Source of the DNA: Micromonospora halotolerans | GTDB taxonomy: Bacteria; Actinomycetota; Actinomycetes; Mycobacteriales; Micromonosporaceae | Direction of reading: 5' to 3' | NCBI RefSeq assembly: GCF_032108445.1 | Contig: NZ_CP134876.1 | Location: 2,356,001-2,420,000 of the forward strand | DNA length: 64,000 bases | Part shown: in pieces, positions 15,051-23,285 of the stretch | How positions within the stretch are numbered: the first letter of the stretch is position 1 | Layout: each line of letters starts with the position of its first letter | The notes under the pieces: generated by a model | What the model saw: only the letters and a program-made list of their open reading frames with translations | Told to the model about the DNA's origin: nothing | The model's database searches: none | Translations under genes and position numbers: made by a program

Positions 15051-16467
15051 CGTCGTCGGGCTCCTCGGGGCGGACCACCCGGACCTGCTCGATCCGGTGC
15101 CGGTCGACCTCCACCACGGTGAACTCGTGCCCGGCCTCCTCGACCGTCTCACCCGGCACCGGGATGTGCCCGAGCCGGGCCATCAGGAAGCCGGCCAGGG
15201 TCTCGTACGGCCCTTCGGGCAGCCGGAAACCGGTCTGCTCGATCAACTCGTCGGAGCGCAGCACGCCGTCCACCAGCACGGTGCGCTCGCCACCCGGCAC
15301 GGTCAGCTCGACCGGCGCGGGATCGTCCACCACGGCCGGGTCGAACTCGTCGGCGATCTCGCCGACCAGCTCCTCGACCAGGTCCTCCACGGTCACCACG
15401 CCGTCCGTGCCCCCGTACTCGTCGACCACGATGGCCAGGTCGGCGCCGGCGTCCTTGAGCGCGGCCAGCACCCCGTCGAGGTCGAGGCTCTCCGGGACGT
15501 ACACCGGTTCGCGGGCGACCGCGGCGACCGTGGTGGCGGCCCGGCTGGCCAGCGGCACGCCGAGCGCGTCCGGCACCCCGGCCACGCCGGTGACCAGGTC
15601 CAGCGTCTCCTCGTAGACCGGGAACCGCGTCCGGCCGGTCTGCCGGGACAGGTCGAGCAGCTCGGCGACCGTCGCGGTGGCCCGCAGCGCGATCACGTCG
15701 ACCCGCGGGGTCATCGCCTCGGCGGCCCGCTTGTCGCCGAACCGGATGGTGCGACGCAGCAGCATGGCGGTGTCCGGCGGCAGCGCACCGGCCCGGGCCG
15801 AGATGGCCGCGAGCAGCCCCAGCTCCTCCGGGGAGCGGGCGCTGGCCAGCTCCTCCTGCGGCTCCACACCGAGCCGCCGGACCAGCCGGTTGGCCGAGTC
15901 GTTGAGCAGCCGGATCAGCCAGCCGAAGGTGCGGGAGAAGGTCCGCATCGGCCCGGCGGTGCCGAGCGCCGTGGGCATCGGCCGGGCCAGCGCGAGGTTC
16001 TTGGGCACCAGCTCGCCGAAGAGCATCGAGATGAGGGTGGCCAGCGCCAGGGCGAGCAGCCCGGTGAACCGTTCCGCCCCGCCGACCGGGCGCAGCAGCG
16101 GGGCGAAGAGGCGGGCCAGCGCCGGCTCGGCCAGGTAGCCGGTGAGCAGCGCGGTGATGGTGATGCCGAGCTGGGCGCCGGAGAGCTGGAAGGACAGCTC
16201 GCGCAGCGCCCGCCGTACCGTGGTGGCCCGGCCGTCGCCCTCGCCGGCGCGCCGGTCGATCTCCGCCCGGTCGACGGTGACCAGGGCGAACTCGGCCGCG
16301 ACGAAGAACGCGTTGCCGGCGGTCAGCAGCACGAAGCCGACCAGGGGCAACAGCGTGGTAACCAGCAGGCCGTCGATGAGCGCGATTGTTCCACGGGCCG
16401 GCGGTGGGCACGAGCCGGCGGCCGGCCGGCCGGCGGGCTGGTGGATCGGACGTAGCGTGGATCGCAT
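15043..16467 (-). CDS. CNNM/DUF21 membrane protein with CBS pair and CorC domain
   Basis: The CNNM domain (GFVLLTAGNAFFVAAEFALV, SGAQLGITITALLTGYLAEP, LISMLFGELVPKNLAL) is followed by a CBS pair (about 215-330: AAEAMTPRVDVIAL, TRFPVYEETLDLVTGV, DLAIVVDEYGGTDGVVTVED) and a CorC/HlyC domain (last 90 residues: LPEGPYETLAGFLMARLGHI). The start is uncertain. Homology begins near LIDGLLVTTLLP at about 16390, where no standard start codon lies in frame; the first in-frame ATGs are at 16467 and 16485 and would overlap the divergent gene. It is operonic with the 14046 gene and likely acts with it in divalent cation handling. Confidence 0.8.
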   Translation of the reverse strand: MRSTLRPIHQPAGRPAAGSCPPPARGTIALIDGLLVTTLLPLVGFVLLTAGNAFFVAAEFALVTVDRAEIDRRAGEGDGRATTVRRALRELSFQLSGAQLGITITALLTGYLAEPALARLFAPLLRPVGGAERFTGLLALALATLISMLFGELVPKNLALARPMPTALGTAGPMRTFSRTFGWLIRLLNDSANRLVRRLGVEPQEELASARSPEELGLLAAISARAGALPPDTAMLLRRTIRFGDKRAAEAMTPRVDVIALRATATVAELLDLSRQTGRTRFPVYEETLDLVTGVAGVPDALGVPLASRAATTVAAVAREPVYVPESLDLDGVLAALKDAGADLAIVVDEYGGTDGVVTVEDLVEELVGEIADEFDPAVVDDPAPVELTVPGGERTVLVDGVLRSDELIEQTGFRLPEGPYETLAGFLMARLGHIPVPGETVEEAGHEFTVVEVDRHRIEQVRVVRPEEPDDGE

Positions 16468-17143
16468 GAACCGCCTGCTGCTCACCGACGAACTGGTTCT
16501 GCTCGCCTACGACGACGCCGGCGCCAACCGGCTCGGCCGGCCGCACCTGGACTACGGCCTCGCCGGGGCCGTCCTGCTGGAGCTGGCCCTGGCTGGCCGG
16601 GTCGAGGTGACCGGCGGCCGGCTGGCGGTGACCGATCCCCGCCCGACCGGCGTGCCCCTGCTGGACCAGGCGCTCGCCGCCGTCGCCGGGGACCGGCCGC
16701 GCAAGCCGAAGGACTGGATCAGCCGGCTGGCCAAGGGCCTGCCGGACCGGGTGCTCGACGGCCTGGTCGCCGCCGGGGCGCTGCGCCGGGAGTCGGACCG
16801 GGTGCTGTGGGTGTTCCCGCGTACCCGCTATCCCTCGCCCACCGGCGCGGAGCCGGCGGTGGAGACGGCGGCCCGCGAGCGGATGCGGGCCGCGCTGGCC
16901 GCCGACGGTCCGGTGGACGCGCGGACGGCCGCGCTGCTCACCCTGACCCGGGCCGTCGGCCTGGACCGGAAGCTCTTCCACGAGCTGCCGAAGGAGCGGG
17001 TCAAGGCCCGCCTGGCCGAGATCGCCGCGGGCGACTGGGCCTCCGCCGCCACCAAGAAGGCGATCGAGGAGACGCAGGCCGCGGTGCTGGTGGCGACCAC
17101 CGCCGCCGCCACGGCCGCCATCGCGACCACGACCGTCTCCTGA
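16466..17143 (+). CDS. GOLPH3/VPS74 (GPP34) family protein
   Basis: This 225-residue all-helical protein begins MNRLLLTDELVLLAYDDAGA and shows GLAGAVLLELALAGRVEV, KPKDWISRLAKGL and LDRKLFHELPKERVKARLAE, the hallmarks of the bacterial GPP34 domain. In eukaryotes this fold binds PI4P and sorts glycosyltransferases. Its bacterial role is unknown, though it is common in actinomycetes. A TAGCGT -10-like element ends 7 bp before the ATG and no ribosome-binding site is seen, so the message is probably leaderless. Its C-terminus is Ala/Thr-rich. It is divergent from the CNNM operon, with start codons overlapping as annotated. Confidence 0.85.
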   Translation: MNRLLLTDELVLLAYDDAGANRLGRPHLDYGLAGAVLLELALAGRVEVTGGRLAVTDPRPTGVPLLDQALAAVAGDRPRKPKDWISRLAKGLPDRVLDGLVAAGALRRESDRVLWVFPRTRYPSPTGAEPAVETAARERMRAALAADGPVDARTAALLTLTRAVGLDRKLFHELPKERVKARLAEIAAGDWASAATKKAIEETQAAVLVATTAAATAAIATTTVS

Positions 17144-17146
17144 CCG

Positions 17147-17186
17147 ACGACGGCGGCGGCACCCGCGTGGGTGCCGCCGCCGTCGT
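17147..17186. terminator. bidirectional terminator
   Basis: A perfect 18-bp stem (ACGACGGCGGCGGCACCC and complement) with a GCGT loop between convergent genes. Confidence 0.85.
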
Positions 17187-17215
17187 GTTTCGTTCGGCTC
17201 GTCCGGGGGTACGCC

Positions 17216-19414
17216 TCAGCCGGCGACCGTCTCGGTCTCCCTCTCGCCCGCCGGGGCGTCCGGCTTGACCGAGCGGAGCAGCACGCTGGCCACGTCGACG
17301 ACCTCGACCTGCTCGCCGGCGCCCTTGCCGTTGACACCGTCGTTGAGCATCGTCGAGCAGAACGGGCAGCCGACCGCGATGGTCTTCGCCCCGGTGGACA
17401 TGGCCTCCTCGACCCGGTCCACGTTGATCCGCTTGCCGATCTTCTCCTCCATCCACATCCGGGCGCCGCCGGCGCCGCAGCAGAAGGAGCGCTCGCTGTT
17501 GCGCGGCATCTCGGTCAGCTCGCCCTGGATCGCGTCACCGAGCACCTCGCGCGGGGCGGCGAAGACCCGGTTGTGCCGGCCCAGGTAGCAGGGGTCGTGG
17601 TAGGTCACGCCGCCGTCGACCGGCTGCACCGGGGTGAGCTTGCCGGCGGCCACCAGGTGGGCCAGCAGCTGGGTGTGGTGCACCACCTCGAACTCGCCAC
17701 CGAGCTGGCCGTACTCGTTGCCCAGCGTGTTGAAGCAGTGCGGGCAGGTGGCGACGATCTTCCGCTTGCTCTTCTCCCGGCCCTCGAACGCCTCGTTCAG
17801 CGTCTCCACGTTCTGCTGGGCGAGCATCTGGAAGACGAACTCGTTGCCGATCCGTCGCGCCGGGTCGCCGGAGCACGTCTCGCCCTCGCCGAGGATGGCG
17901 AAGGAGACGCCGGCCTCGTTGAGCAGGGTGGCCACCGCGCGGGTGGTCTTCTTGGCCCGGTCCTCGAACGCGCCGGCGCAGCCGACCCAGAACAGGTACT
18001 CGAAGTCGTCGACCTCGCCGACCCGCGGCACCTCGAAGCCGAGGCCCTTGGTCCAGTCCTCCCGGGTGTTCTGCGGGGCGCCCCACGGGTTGCCCTTGTT
18101 CTCCAGGTTGCGGAGCATGACGCCGGCCTCGGACGGGAAGCTCGACTCGATCAGCACCTGGTAGCGGCGCATGTCGACGATGTGGTCGACGTGCTCGATG
18201 TCCACCGGGCACTGCTCGACGCAGGCGCCGCAGGTGGTGCAGGACCAGAGCACGTCCGGGTCGATGACCCCGCCCTCCTCGGCGGTGCCGATCAGCGGGC
18301 GGTCGGCCTCGGCCAGGGCCAGCACGTCCATGTGGGCAAGCTGCGCGGCAGTGGCCTTCTCCTCGCCGGTCAGGTCCTTGCCGCCGCCGGCCAGCAGATA
18401 GGGCGCCTTGGCGTACGCGTGGTCACGGAGGCTCAGCACGAGCAGCTTCGGCGACAGCGGCTTGCCGGTGTTCCAGGCGGGGCACTGCGACTGGCAGCGG
18501 CCGCACTCGGTGCAGGTGCTGAAGTCCAGCAGGCCCTTCCAGGTGAACTGCTCGACCTGGGCGACGCCGAACTGGTCCTTCTCCGGGTCGGCCTCCTCGA
18601 AGTCGAGCGGCTTCCCGTCGCTCATCATGGGGCGCAGCGCGCCCAGGCCGGAGCCGGCCGCCTTCGCGGGCTCGCGCTTGAAGAAGATGTTGGGGAACGC
18701 CAGGAACCGGTGCCAGGCGACGCCCATGGTGACGTTCAGCGAGATCACGATGAGCCAGGTCATCGAGATGGCGATCTTGATGAGGGCGGCGACGCTGACG
18801 CCGGCCGTCCAGGCCGGGAGCGCGGCGCCGACCGCGTGGCTCAGCGGGGTGGCCCACACCGGGTACTCGAAGTGGTCGGTGGCGACCTTGAAGCCGCGGA
18901 TCACGAAGCCGAAGATCAGGACCAGCAGCACGACCCACTCGACGAAGTAGCCCTGCCACATGGTCGAACCGGTGAACCGGGAGCGGCCGCCCGGCCGGGT
19001 GGGCCGGTTGCGCAGCCGGATGCCCATCAGCACGAGGATGCCGGCCAGGCCCAGGATCCCGATCCACTCGGTGGCCAGTCCGAAGATCGTCCAGTGCCCG
19101 ATGATCGGCAGCCCGCCGCCGGGGGTGACCACCTCGAAGTACGCCTCGAGCACCAGCAGCGACAGCACGATGAAGCCGACCATCACGAACCAGTGCGCCG
19201 CGCCCACCACGCTCCACTTGAGCATGCGGGTGTGGCCGGCGGTCTCCACCAGCATCTTCTTCGTGCGGGCGCCCTTGTCGGTGAACCGCTCCGGCGCGGG
19301 CTGCCCGAGCCGGATGACGGCCGTCATCTTCATGACCGCGCGCACCGCAAGCCACACCGCCACGGCGGTGATGGCGGCCGCGAGGATCGTGGTGACGATC
19401 TGGACGCTGCCCAT
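17216..19414 (-). CDS. membrane Fe-S oxidoreductase, heterodisulfide-reductase-like (Rv0338c-type)
   Basis: This 732-residue protein has an N-terminal membrane domain with about six helices (residues 5-245). A ferredoxin-type domain follows, with two 4Fe-4S motifs: CTECGRCQSQCP and CTTCGACVEQCPVD. Two cysteine-rich CCG domains follow (WVGCAGAFEDR, CPHCFNTLGNEYG; DPCYLGRHN, CCGAGGARMW, CPFCSTML). The order matches the actinobacterial protein typified by M. tuberculosis Rv0338c, from memory. It probably passes electrons between a soluble donor and the menaquinone pool or a thiol substrate; the partners are unknown. Start ATG 19414. It is monocistronic, with its own promoter in 19415-19600. Confidence 0.85.
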   Translation of the reverse strand: MGSVQIVTTILAAAITAVAVWLAVRAVMKMTAVIRLGQPAPERFTDKGARTKKMLVETAGHTRMLKWSVVGAAHWFVMVGFIVLSLLVLEAYFEVVTPGGGLPIIGHWTIFGLATEWIGILGLAGILVLMGIRLRNRPTRPGGRSRFTGSTMWQGYFVEWVVLLVLIFGFVIRGFKVATDHFEYPVWATPLSHAVGAALPAWTAGVSVAALIKIAISMTWLIVISLNVTMGVAWHRFLAFPNIFFKREPAKAAGSGLGALRPMMSDGKPLDFEEADPEKDQFGVAQVEQFTWKGLLDFSTCTECGRCQSQCPAWNTGKPLSPKLLVLSLRDHAYAKAPYLLAGGGKDLTGEEKATAAQLAHMDVLALAEADRPLIGTAEEGGVIDPDVLWSCTTCGACVEQCPVDIEHVDHIVDMRRYQVLIESSFPSEAGVMLRNLENKGNPWGAPQNTREDWTKGLGFEVPRVGEVDDFEYLFWVGCAGAFEDRAKKTTRAVATLLNEAGVSFAILGEGETCSGDPARRIGNEFVFQMLAQQNVETLNEAFEGREKSKRKIVATCPHCFNTLGNEYGQLGGEFEVVHHTQLLAHLVAAGKLTPVQPVDGGVTYHDPCYLGRHNRVFAAPREVLGDAIQGELTEMPRNSERSFCCGAGGARMWMEEKIGKRINVDRVEEAMSTGAKTIAVGCPFCSTMLNDGVNGKGAGEQVEVVDVASVLLRSVKPDAPAGERETETVAG

Positions 19415-19604
19415 CGAGTTGGCCTCCCGGTCTGCTGCTTGTCAGTGCAGCCTACGCGCAAGGTTACCCAGCAGTAACGTGAGTCATCTCGCACCGGCCA
19501 CGCCGCCCTGCCGACACCTTAGGGGCAGCGGGCGCCGGGCGCCGGTCAGGGGCGTCCCGGCGTGACGTACGCCCGGTGCGGCAGAGGCGGCAGAACCGGC
19601 GGGG

Positions 19605-19868
19605 TCAGCGCCAGCGGGAGAGCAGGATCAGCGAGGAGACCATCGCGCCGAAGCCCACGGCGAGGTTCCAGTACCCCCACGAGGCGACCGGGTACGCCTG
19701 CTCGGAGAGGTAGTAGACGACCAGCCACCCGATGCCCACCACGATCAGCGCGACCGCGGTGATCGGCAGCCAGACCGGGCTAGGCTTGCGCGTCGCCGCC
19801 GTCGCCGTCGGACGCACGTCCGTCGGCGGGGTGTACACCTTCTTCTTGCGGACCTGAGACTTGGGCAC
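19605..19868 (-). CDS. crgA: cell division protein CrgA
   Basis: This 87-residue membrane protein belongs to the divisome: CrgA interacts with FtsZ, FtsQ and PBPs and modulates septation and wall growth. It has a basic N-terminus (PKSQVRKKKVYTPP) and two transmembrane helices (about 33-53, VWLPITAVALIVVGIGWLVV; 65-85, GYWNLAVGFGAMVSSLILLS), ending SRWR as in the family. The GTG start at 19868 is chosen for GGAGAG just upstream. The conserved neighbours (DUF881, sortase, glutamine amidotransferase, pknB) confirm the call. Confidence 0.95.
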   Translation of the reverse strand: MPKSQVRKKKVYTPPTDVRPTATAATRKPSPVWLPITAVALIVVGIGWLVVYYLSEQAYPVASWGYWNLAVGFGAMVSSLILLSRWR

Positions 19869-20099
19869 GACGCTCTCCAGAGGGGGGTACGACCTCGTCC
19901 GGCCTGACAACCGGGCGCGGGGGCGACGGTCCATGGCCAATAATGTTCGACAGCTAGCGTAGTCCGGCCGGACCCTCCAGGCCACGAATGGGGTCAGGCC
20001 GGTGCACGGAGTGACCGAAAAGAGCGGGACTTTTCGGGTCGAGCAGACCGGTCCGCGCCATCGCGGGCCGGAACGAGACGACGGGAAAGGGAACGCCCG

Positions 20100-20906
20100 G
20101 TGGAGTACACGTCCGGCGCCGCCTCCTGGCAGAAGGTCCTCCGGCGCGCGGTGGTCGGCCTGCTGCCGCGCCGGCCACGCCAGCGCCGCCCGGGCTGGTC
20201 GATCGGCGTACCCCTGATCGCCGCCGCGGCCGGCCTCCTCTTCACCACCACCGCGACCACCGCCGGCGGCACCCCGCTGCGGGAGGACCGGCGGCCCCAG
20301 CTCACCCAGTTGATCGAGGACCGGCGCGAGCAGGTCGCGGCCAGCGAGGCGAAGGCCGCCCGGCTGCGCGCCGGGGTCGAGGAGCAGACCGGCGCCCTGG
20401 CCGGCGCCGACGGCCCGATCAAGGCGCAGCAGGACCGGGCCGCCGCCACCCGCCAGGCCGCCGGTTTCACCGCGCTCACCGGCAACGGCATCACCATCGA
20501 ACTGAACGACGCGCCCCGACGCGCCGACCAGAGCCTGCCCAAGGGTGCGAGCAACGACGACCTGGTGGTCCACCAGAGCGACGTCCAGGCCGTCGTGAAC
20601 GCGCTCTGGGCGGGCGGCGCGGAGGCCATGTCAATCATGAATGTCCGCGTGCTCAGCACCAGCGCGGTACGCTGCGTCGGTAACACTCTGCTGCTGCACG
20701 GCCGGGTGTACTCCCCTCCTTTCAAGATCGTGGCAATCGGCGACCCTGCCGCCTTCCAGCGGGAACTCGCCGCGTCCAAGGGAGTCCGGTTGTTCAGGGA
20801 AGCCGTCGACCACTACCAACTCGGCTACACCGAGACCGTCTCCGCGGTCACCGTGCCGGCGTTCGAGGACTCGACCGCACTGCAGTCGGCCAAGGTGCCG
20901 CGGTGA
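20100..20906 (+). CDS. DUF881 family membrane-anchored protein
   Basis: This 268-residue protein has one N-terminal membrane helix (about 34-56, [20 protein letters not shown]), a coiled-coil (70-115) and the DUF881 core: [54 protein letters not shown] and [16 protein letters not shown]881 proteins occur next to division genes in Firmicutes and Actinobacteria (M. tuberculosis Rv0012 in the same place), but their role is not established. GTG 20100 follows a GGGAAAGGGAA purine stretch. The stop overlaps the sortase start by 3 bases (ATGA-type coupling). Confidence 0.9.
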   Translation: MEYTSGAASWQKVLRRAVVGLLPRRPRQRRPGWSIGVPLIAAAAGLLFTTTATTAGGTPLREDRRPQLTQLIEDRREQVAASEAKAARLRAGVEEQTGALAGADGPIKAQQDRAAATRQAAGFTALTGNGITIELNDAPRRADQSLPKGASNDDLVVHQSDVQAVVNALWAGGAEAMSIMNVRVLSTSAVRCVGNTLLLHGRVYSPPFKIVAIGDPAAFQRELAASKGVRLFREAVDHYQLGYTETVSAVTVPAFEDSTALQSAKVPR

Positions 20907-22327
20907 CCCGGGACGATCCCCGGGAGCGTGACGGGCGCCATCGCGACCCGAGCGAGGACCCCACCGCCTTCCTCCCGAAGGTCGACCGGCCGGCACCCGC
21001 CCCGCCCCGCCCCCCGCTCGACCTGCCCTGGCCGGACCAGGCGGCGCCACCCTCGGCCACCGAGCAGCCGCCGGCGCGACAGCGCCCGCCCGCGGCCCCG
21101 CCGCCGGCCTGGCCGGGCGACCGCAACCGCCCGCCCGCCCCCACCACGCCGCCGGTGTCACCGCCACCCACCGCGCCCCAGAACCCCGCCGCCCCCCGCG
21201 ACCGGCGTCCCCCGGGTGCCGCGCAGGACCAGCACCGGCCGGCCCCCGGGCGCCGACTCGACCCGCCGACCGCCGAGGTACGGCCCTCCAGCCCCGGTGA
21301 CGCGCCGACCGCGTTCATCCCCCCGCTCGGCGACCGGCGCGATCGCCAGCGGGCCGGGAACCCGGTCGAACCCCGCCGCGCCGAGGGGGCGCGTCCCACG
21401 GCGAACGGCCCGGCGGACCCGGGTGCGACCGCGCTGATCCCGGCCGTCAGCCGCCCGCCGGCCCGTCCGGCGGCGCTGGACCACACCGCGCTGATGGGCG
21501 CGGTGCCCCCGATCCCGGACACCGGCGACGGCGACCCGGGCGGCACCCCGGCCGAGCCGCCGCAGCCCCGCCGCGGGGAGCGGGTGGTGCAGCTCCGGCC
21601 GGAGCAGACCGGCGAGGGATACAAGAGCGTCTACTCCGAGCTGACCCGGCCCACCGTCGGTTCCCGGCTGCGTTCGATCGTGCGCGGCACCGGCGAGGTG
21701 CTGATCACCTTCGGCCTGGTGGTGCTGCTCTTCGCCGGCTACGAGATCTGGGGCAAGGCGGTGATCGTCGACGCCCACCAGAACGACCTGAGCAGCCAGC
21801 TCGCCCAGGAGTGGGGGGCGGACCCGACGGTCGGGCCGACGACCGGGCCGAGCGCCAAACCGAAGCCGCCCGCCGAGGGCAAGCCGGTCGCCGGGCTCTA
21901 CCTCCCGAAGTTCGACAAGCACTGGGTGGTGGTCGAGGGGGTCAGCCCGGACGACATCCGGTACGCCCCGGGCCACTACCCGAAGAGCGCCATGCCGGGC
22001 CAGGTGGGCAACTTCGCCATCGCCGGGCACCGCATCCGGGCCACCTTCTGGCGCCTCGACGAGTTGCGCCCGGGCGACGCGGTCGTGGTCGAGACGCAGA
22101 CCGAGTGGTTTATCTACAAGGTCTACCAGCAGCGGATCGTCAAGCCGTACCAGGTCGAGGTCGTCGCGCCGGTGCCGGGCAAGCCGAAAGAGCGGCCGAC
22201 CGAGAAGCTGCTCACCCTGACGACCTGCAACCCCAAGTTCGACAACTACCAGCGGCTGATCATCCACGCCCGCCTGGACCACGTCCAGACCAAGGCGGCG
22301 GGTCGCCCGGCCGAGCTGGAGGGCTGA
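20903..22327 (+). CDS. srtE: class E sortase with long proline-rich N-terminal region
   Basis: This 474-residue transpeptidase is expected to attach LAxTG-type proteins to the cell wall. A disordered, Pro/Arg-rich cytoplasmic region (about 1-230) precedes one membrane helix ([18 protein letters not shown], about 262-280) and the sortase domain. The catalytic His lies in FAIAGHRIR, the Cys in [10 protein letters not shown] and the Arg in [11 protein letters not shown]. Class E sortases are high-GC actinobacterial housekeeping enzymes. The cytoplasmic part includes several TAFI/TALI-type Thr-containing repeats (PTAFLP, PTAFIPP, ATALIP). GTG 20903 overlaps the previous stop. Confidence 0.9.
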   Translation: MTRDDPRERDGRHRDPSEDPTAFLPKVDRPAPAPPRPPLDLPWPDQAAPPSATEQPPARQRPPAAPPPAWPGDRNRPPAPTTPPVSPPPTAPQNPAAPRDRRPPGAAQDQHRPAPGRRLDPPTAEVRPSSPGDAPTAFIPPLGDRRDRQRAGNPVEPRRAEGARPTANGPADPGATALIPAVSRPPARPAALDHTALMGAVPPIPDTGDGDPGGTPAEPPQPRRGERVVQLRPEQTGEGYKSVYSELTRPTVGSRLRSIVRGTGEVLITFGLVVLLFAGYEIWGKAVIVDAHQNDLSSQLAQEWGADPTVGPTTGPSAKPKPPAEGKPVAGLYLPKFDKHWVVVEGVSPDDIRYAPGHYPKSAMPGQVGNFAIAGHRIRATFWRLDELRPGDAVVVETQTEWFIYKVYQQRIVKPYQVEVVAPVPGKPKERPTEKLLTLTTCNPKFDNYQRLIIHARLDHVQTKAAGRPAELEG

Positions 22328-22329
22328 GC

Positions 22330-22608
22330 GTGTACGGCTGGATCTGGCGGAAGCTGCCGCTCGGGCTCCCTGGAAAGCTGATCGGCTCGGTGCTGCTGGC
22401 CGTCGCGACCGTCGCCCTGCTGTGGTTCGTGGTCTTCCCGTGGGCCGAACCCCTCCTGCCCTTCGACGACGTGCAGGTCACCCAGGACTCCGGCGTGCCG
22501 GGGGACGACGGCGGCGGGCTCACCGAGCCGAGCGAGCGGCCGTCCGAGGAGGAGATCCCCTACAGCACCGAGTCGAACAACGCCCCGCCCTCCACCCCGA
22601 GCAGGTGA
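22330..22608 (+). CDS. small single-pass membrane protein
   Basis: A 92-residue protein begins VYGWIWRKLPLGLPGKLIGS, followed by a membrane helix (about 18-42, AVATVALLWFVVFPWAEPLL) and an acidic external tail (FDDVQVTQDSG, then Gly/Glu/Ser-rich). Conserved in this position in Micromonospora relatives as far as I recall; no function is known. The GTG start lies 2 bp after the sortase stop and the next gene begins 4 bp after its end, so it belongs to this operon. Confidence 0.75.
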   Translation: MYGWIWRKLPLGLPGKLIGSVLLAVATVALLWFVVFPWAEPLLPFDDVQVTQDSGVPGDDGGGLTEPSERPSEEEIPYSTESNNAPPSTPSR

Positions 22609-22612
22609 CCCG

Positions 22613-23263
22613 ATGCGCGTCCTCGTGATCGACAACTACGACTCGTTCGTCTTCAACCTCGTGCAGTACCTGGGCCAGCTCGGCGTGGAGTGCGAGGTGC
22701 GGCGCAACGACGAGATCGACGTCGCCGAGGTGGGCCGGGCGGGCGCGGACGGCGTGCTGCTGTCGCCCGGGCCGGGCAGCCCCGACCGCGCCGGCATCTG
22801 CCTCGACGTGATCAAGGAGTACGCCGGCAAGCTCCCCCTGTTCGGGGTCTGCCTCGGCCACCAGGCCATCGGTGAGGCGTTCGGCGCGACCGTGACCCGG
22901 GCGCCGGAGCTGCTGCACGGCAAGACCTCGGACGTGCGGCACCACGGGGTGGGTGTGCTCGCCGGCCTGCCCGACCCGTTCACCGCCACCCGCTACCACT
23001 CGCTCGCCGTGCTGCCCGAGACGCTGCCCGACGAGCTGGAGGTCACCGGCCGGACCGGCTCCGGCGTGGTCATGGCCATGCGGCACCGCACCCTCCCGAT
23101 CGAGGGCGTCCAGTTCCACCCCGAGTCGGTGCTGACCGAGGGTGGCCACCTCATGCTGGCCAACTGGCTGGCCGTCTGCGGTTACCCCGAGGCCCTGGAG
23201 CGGGCCCCGGAGCTCGCCGCCGAGGTCGACGCCCGCCGCCGGGCCGCGTTCGCCGCAGCCTGA
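22613..23263 (+). CDS. pabA: glutamine amidotransferase, aminodeoxychorismate/anthranilate synthase component II
   Basis: This 216-residue class I glutamine amidotransferase supplies ammonia to chorismate for p-aminobenzoate or anthranilate. It has VIDNYDSFVFNLVQYL, the oxyanion strand LLSPGPGSP, the nucleophile Cys in GVCLGHQAIGE and the His-Glu dyad in VQFHPESVLTEGG. In M. tuberculosis the gene in this place is called trpG. No component I gene is adjacent, so the enzyme may serve both folate and tryptophan pathways, as in some bacteria. ATG 22613 is 4 bp after the preceding stop. Confidence 0.9.
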   Translation: MRVLVIDNYDSFVFNLVQYLGQLGVECEVRRNDEIDVAEVGRAGADGVLLSPGPGSPDRAGICLDVIKEYAGKLPLFGVCLGHQAIGEAFGATVTRAPELLHGKTSDVRHHGVGVLAGLPDPFTATRYHSLAVLPETLPDELEVTGRTGSGVVMAMRHRTLPIEGVQFHPESVLTEGGHLMLANWLAVCGYPEALERAPELAAEVDARRRAAFAAA

Positions 23264-23285
23264 CGGCGACGCGTCAGGGTCAGGG

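Noticed and set aside
22613..23263. Calling this gene strictly trpG
   Set aside because: The amidotransferase family does not separate anthranilate from aminodeoxychorismate synthase by motif, and no component I gene is adjacent.
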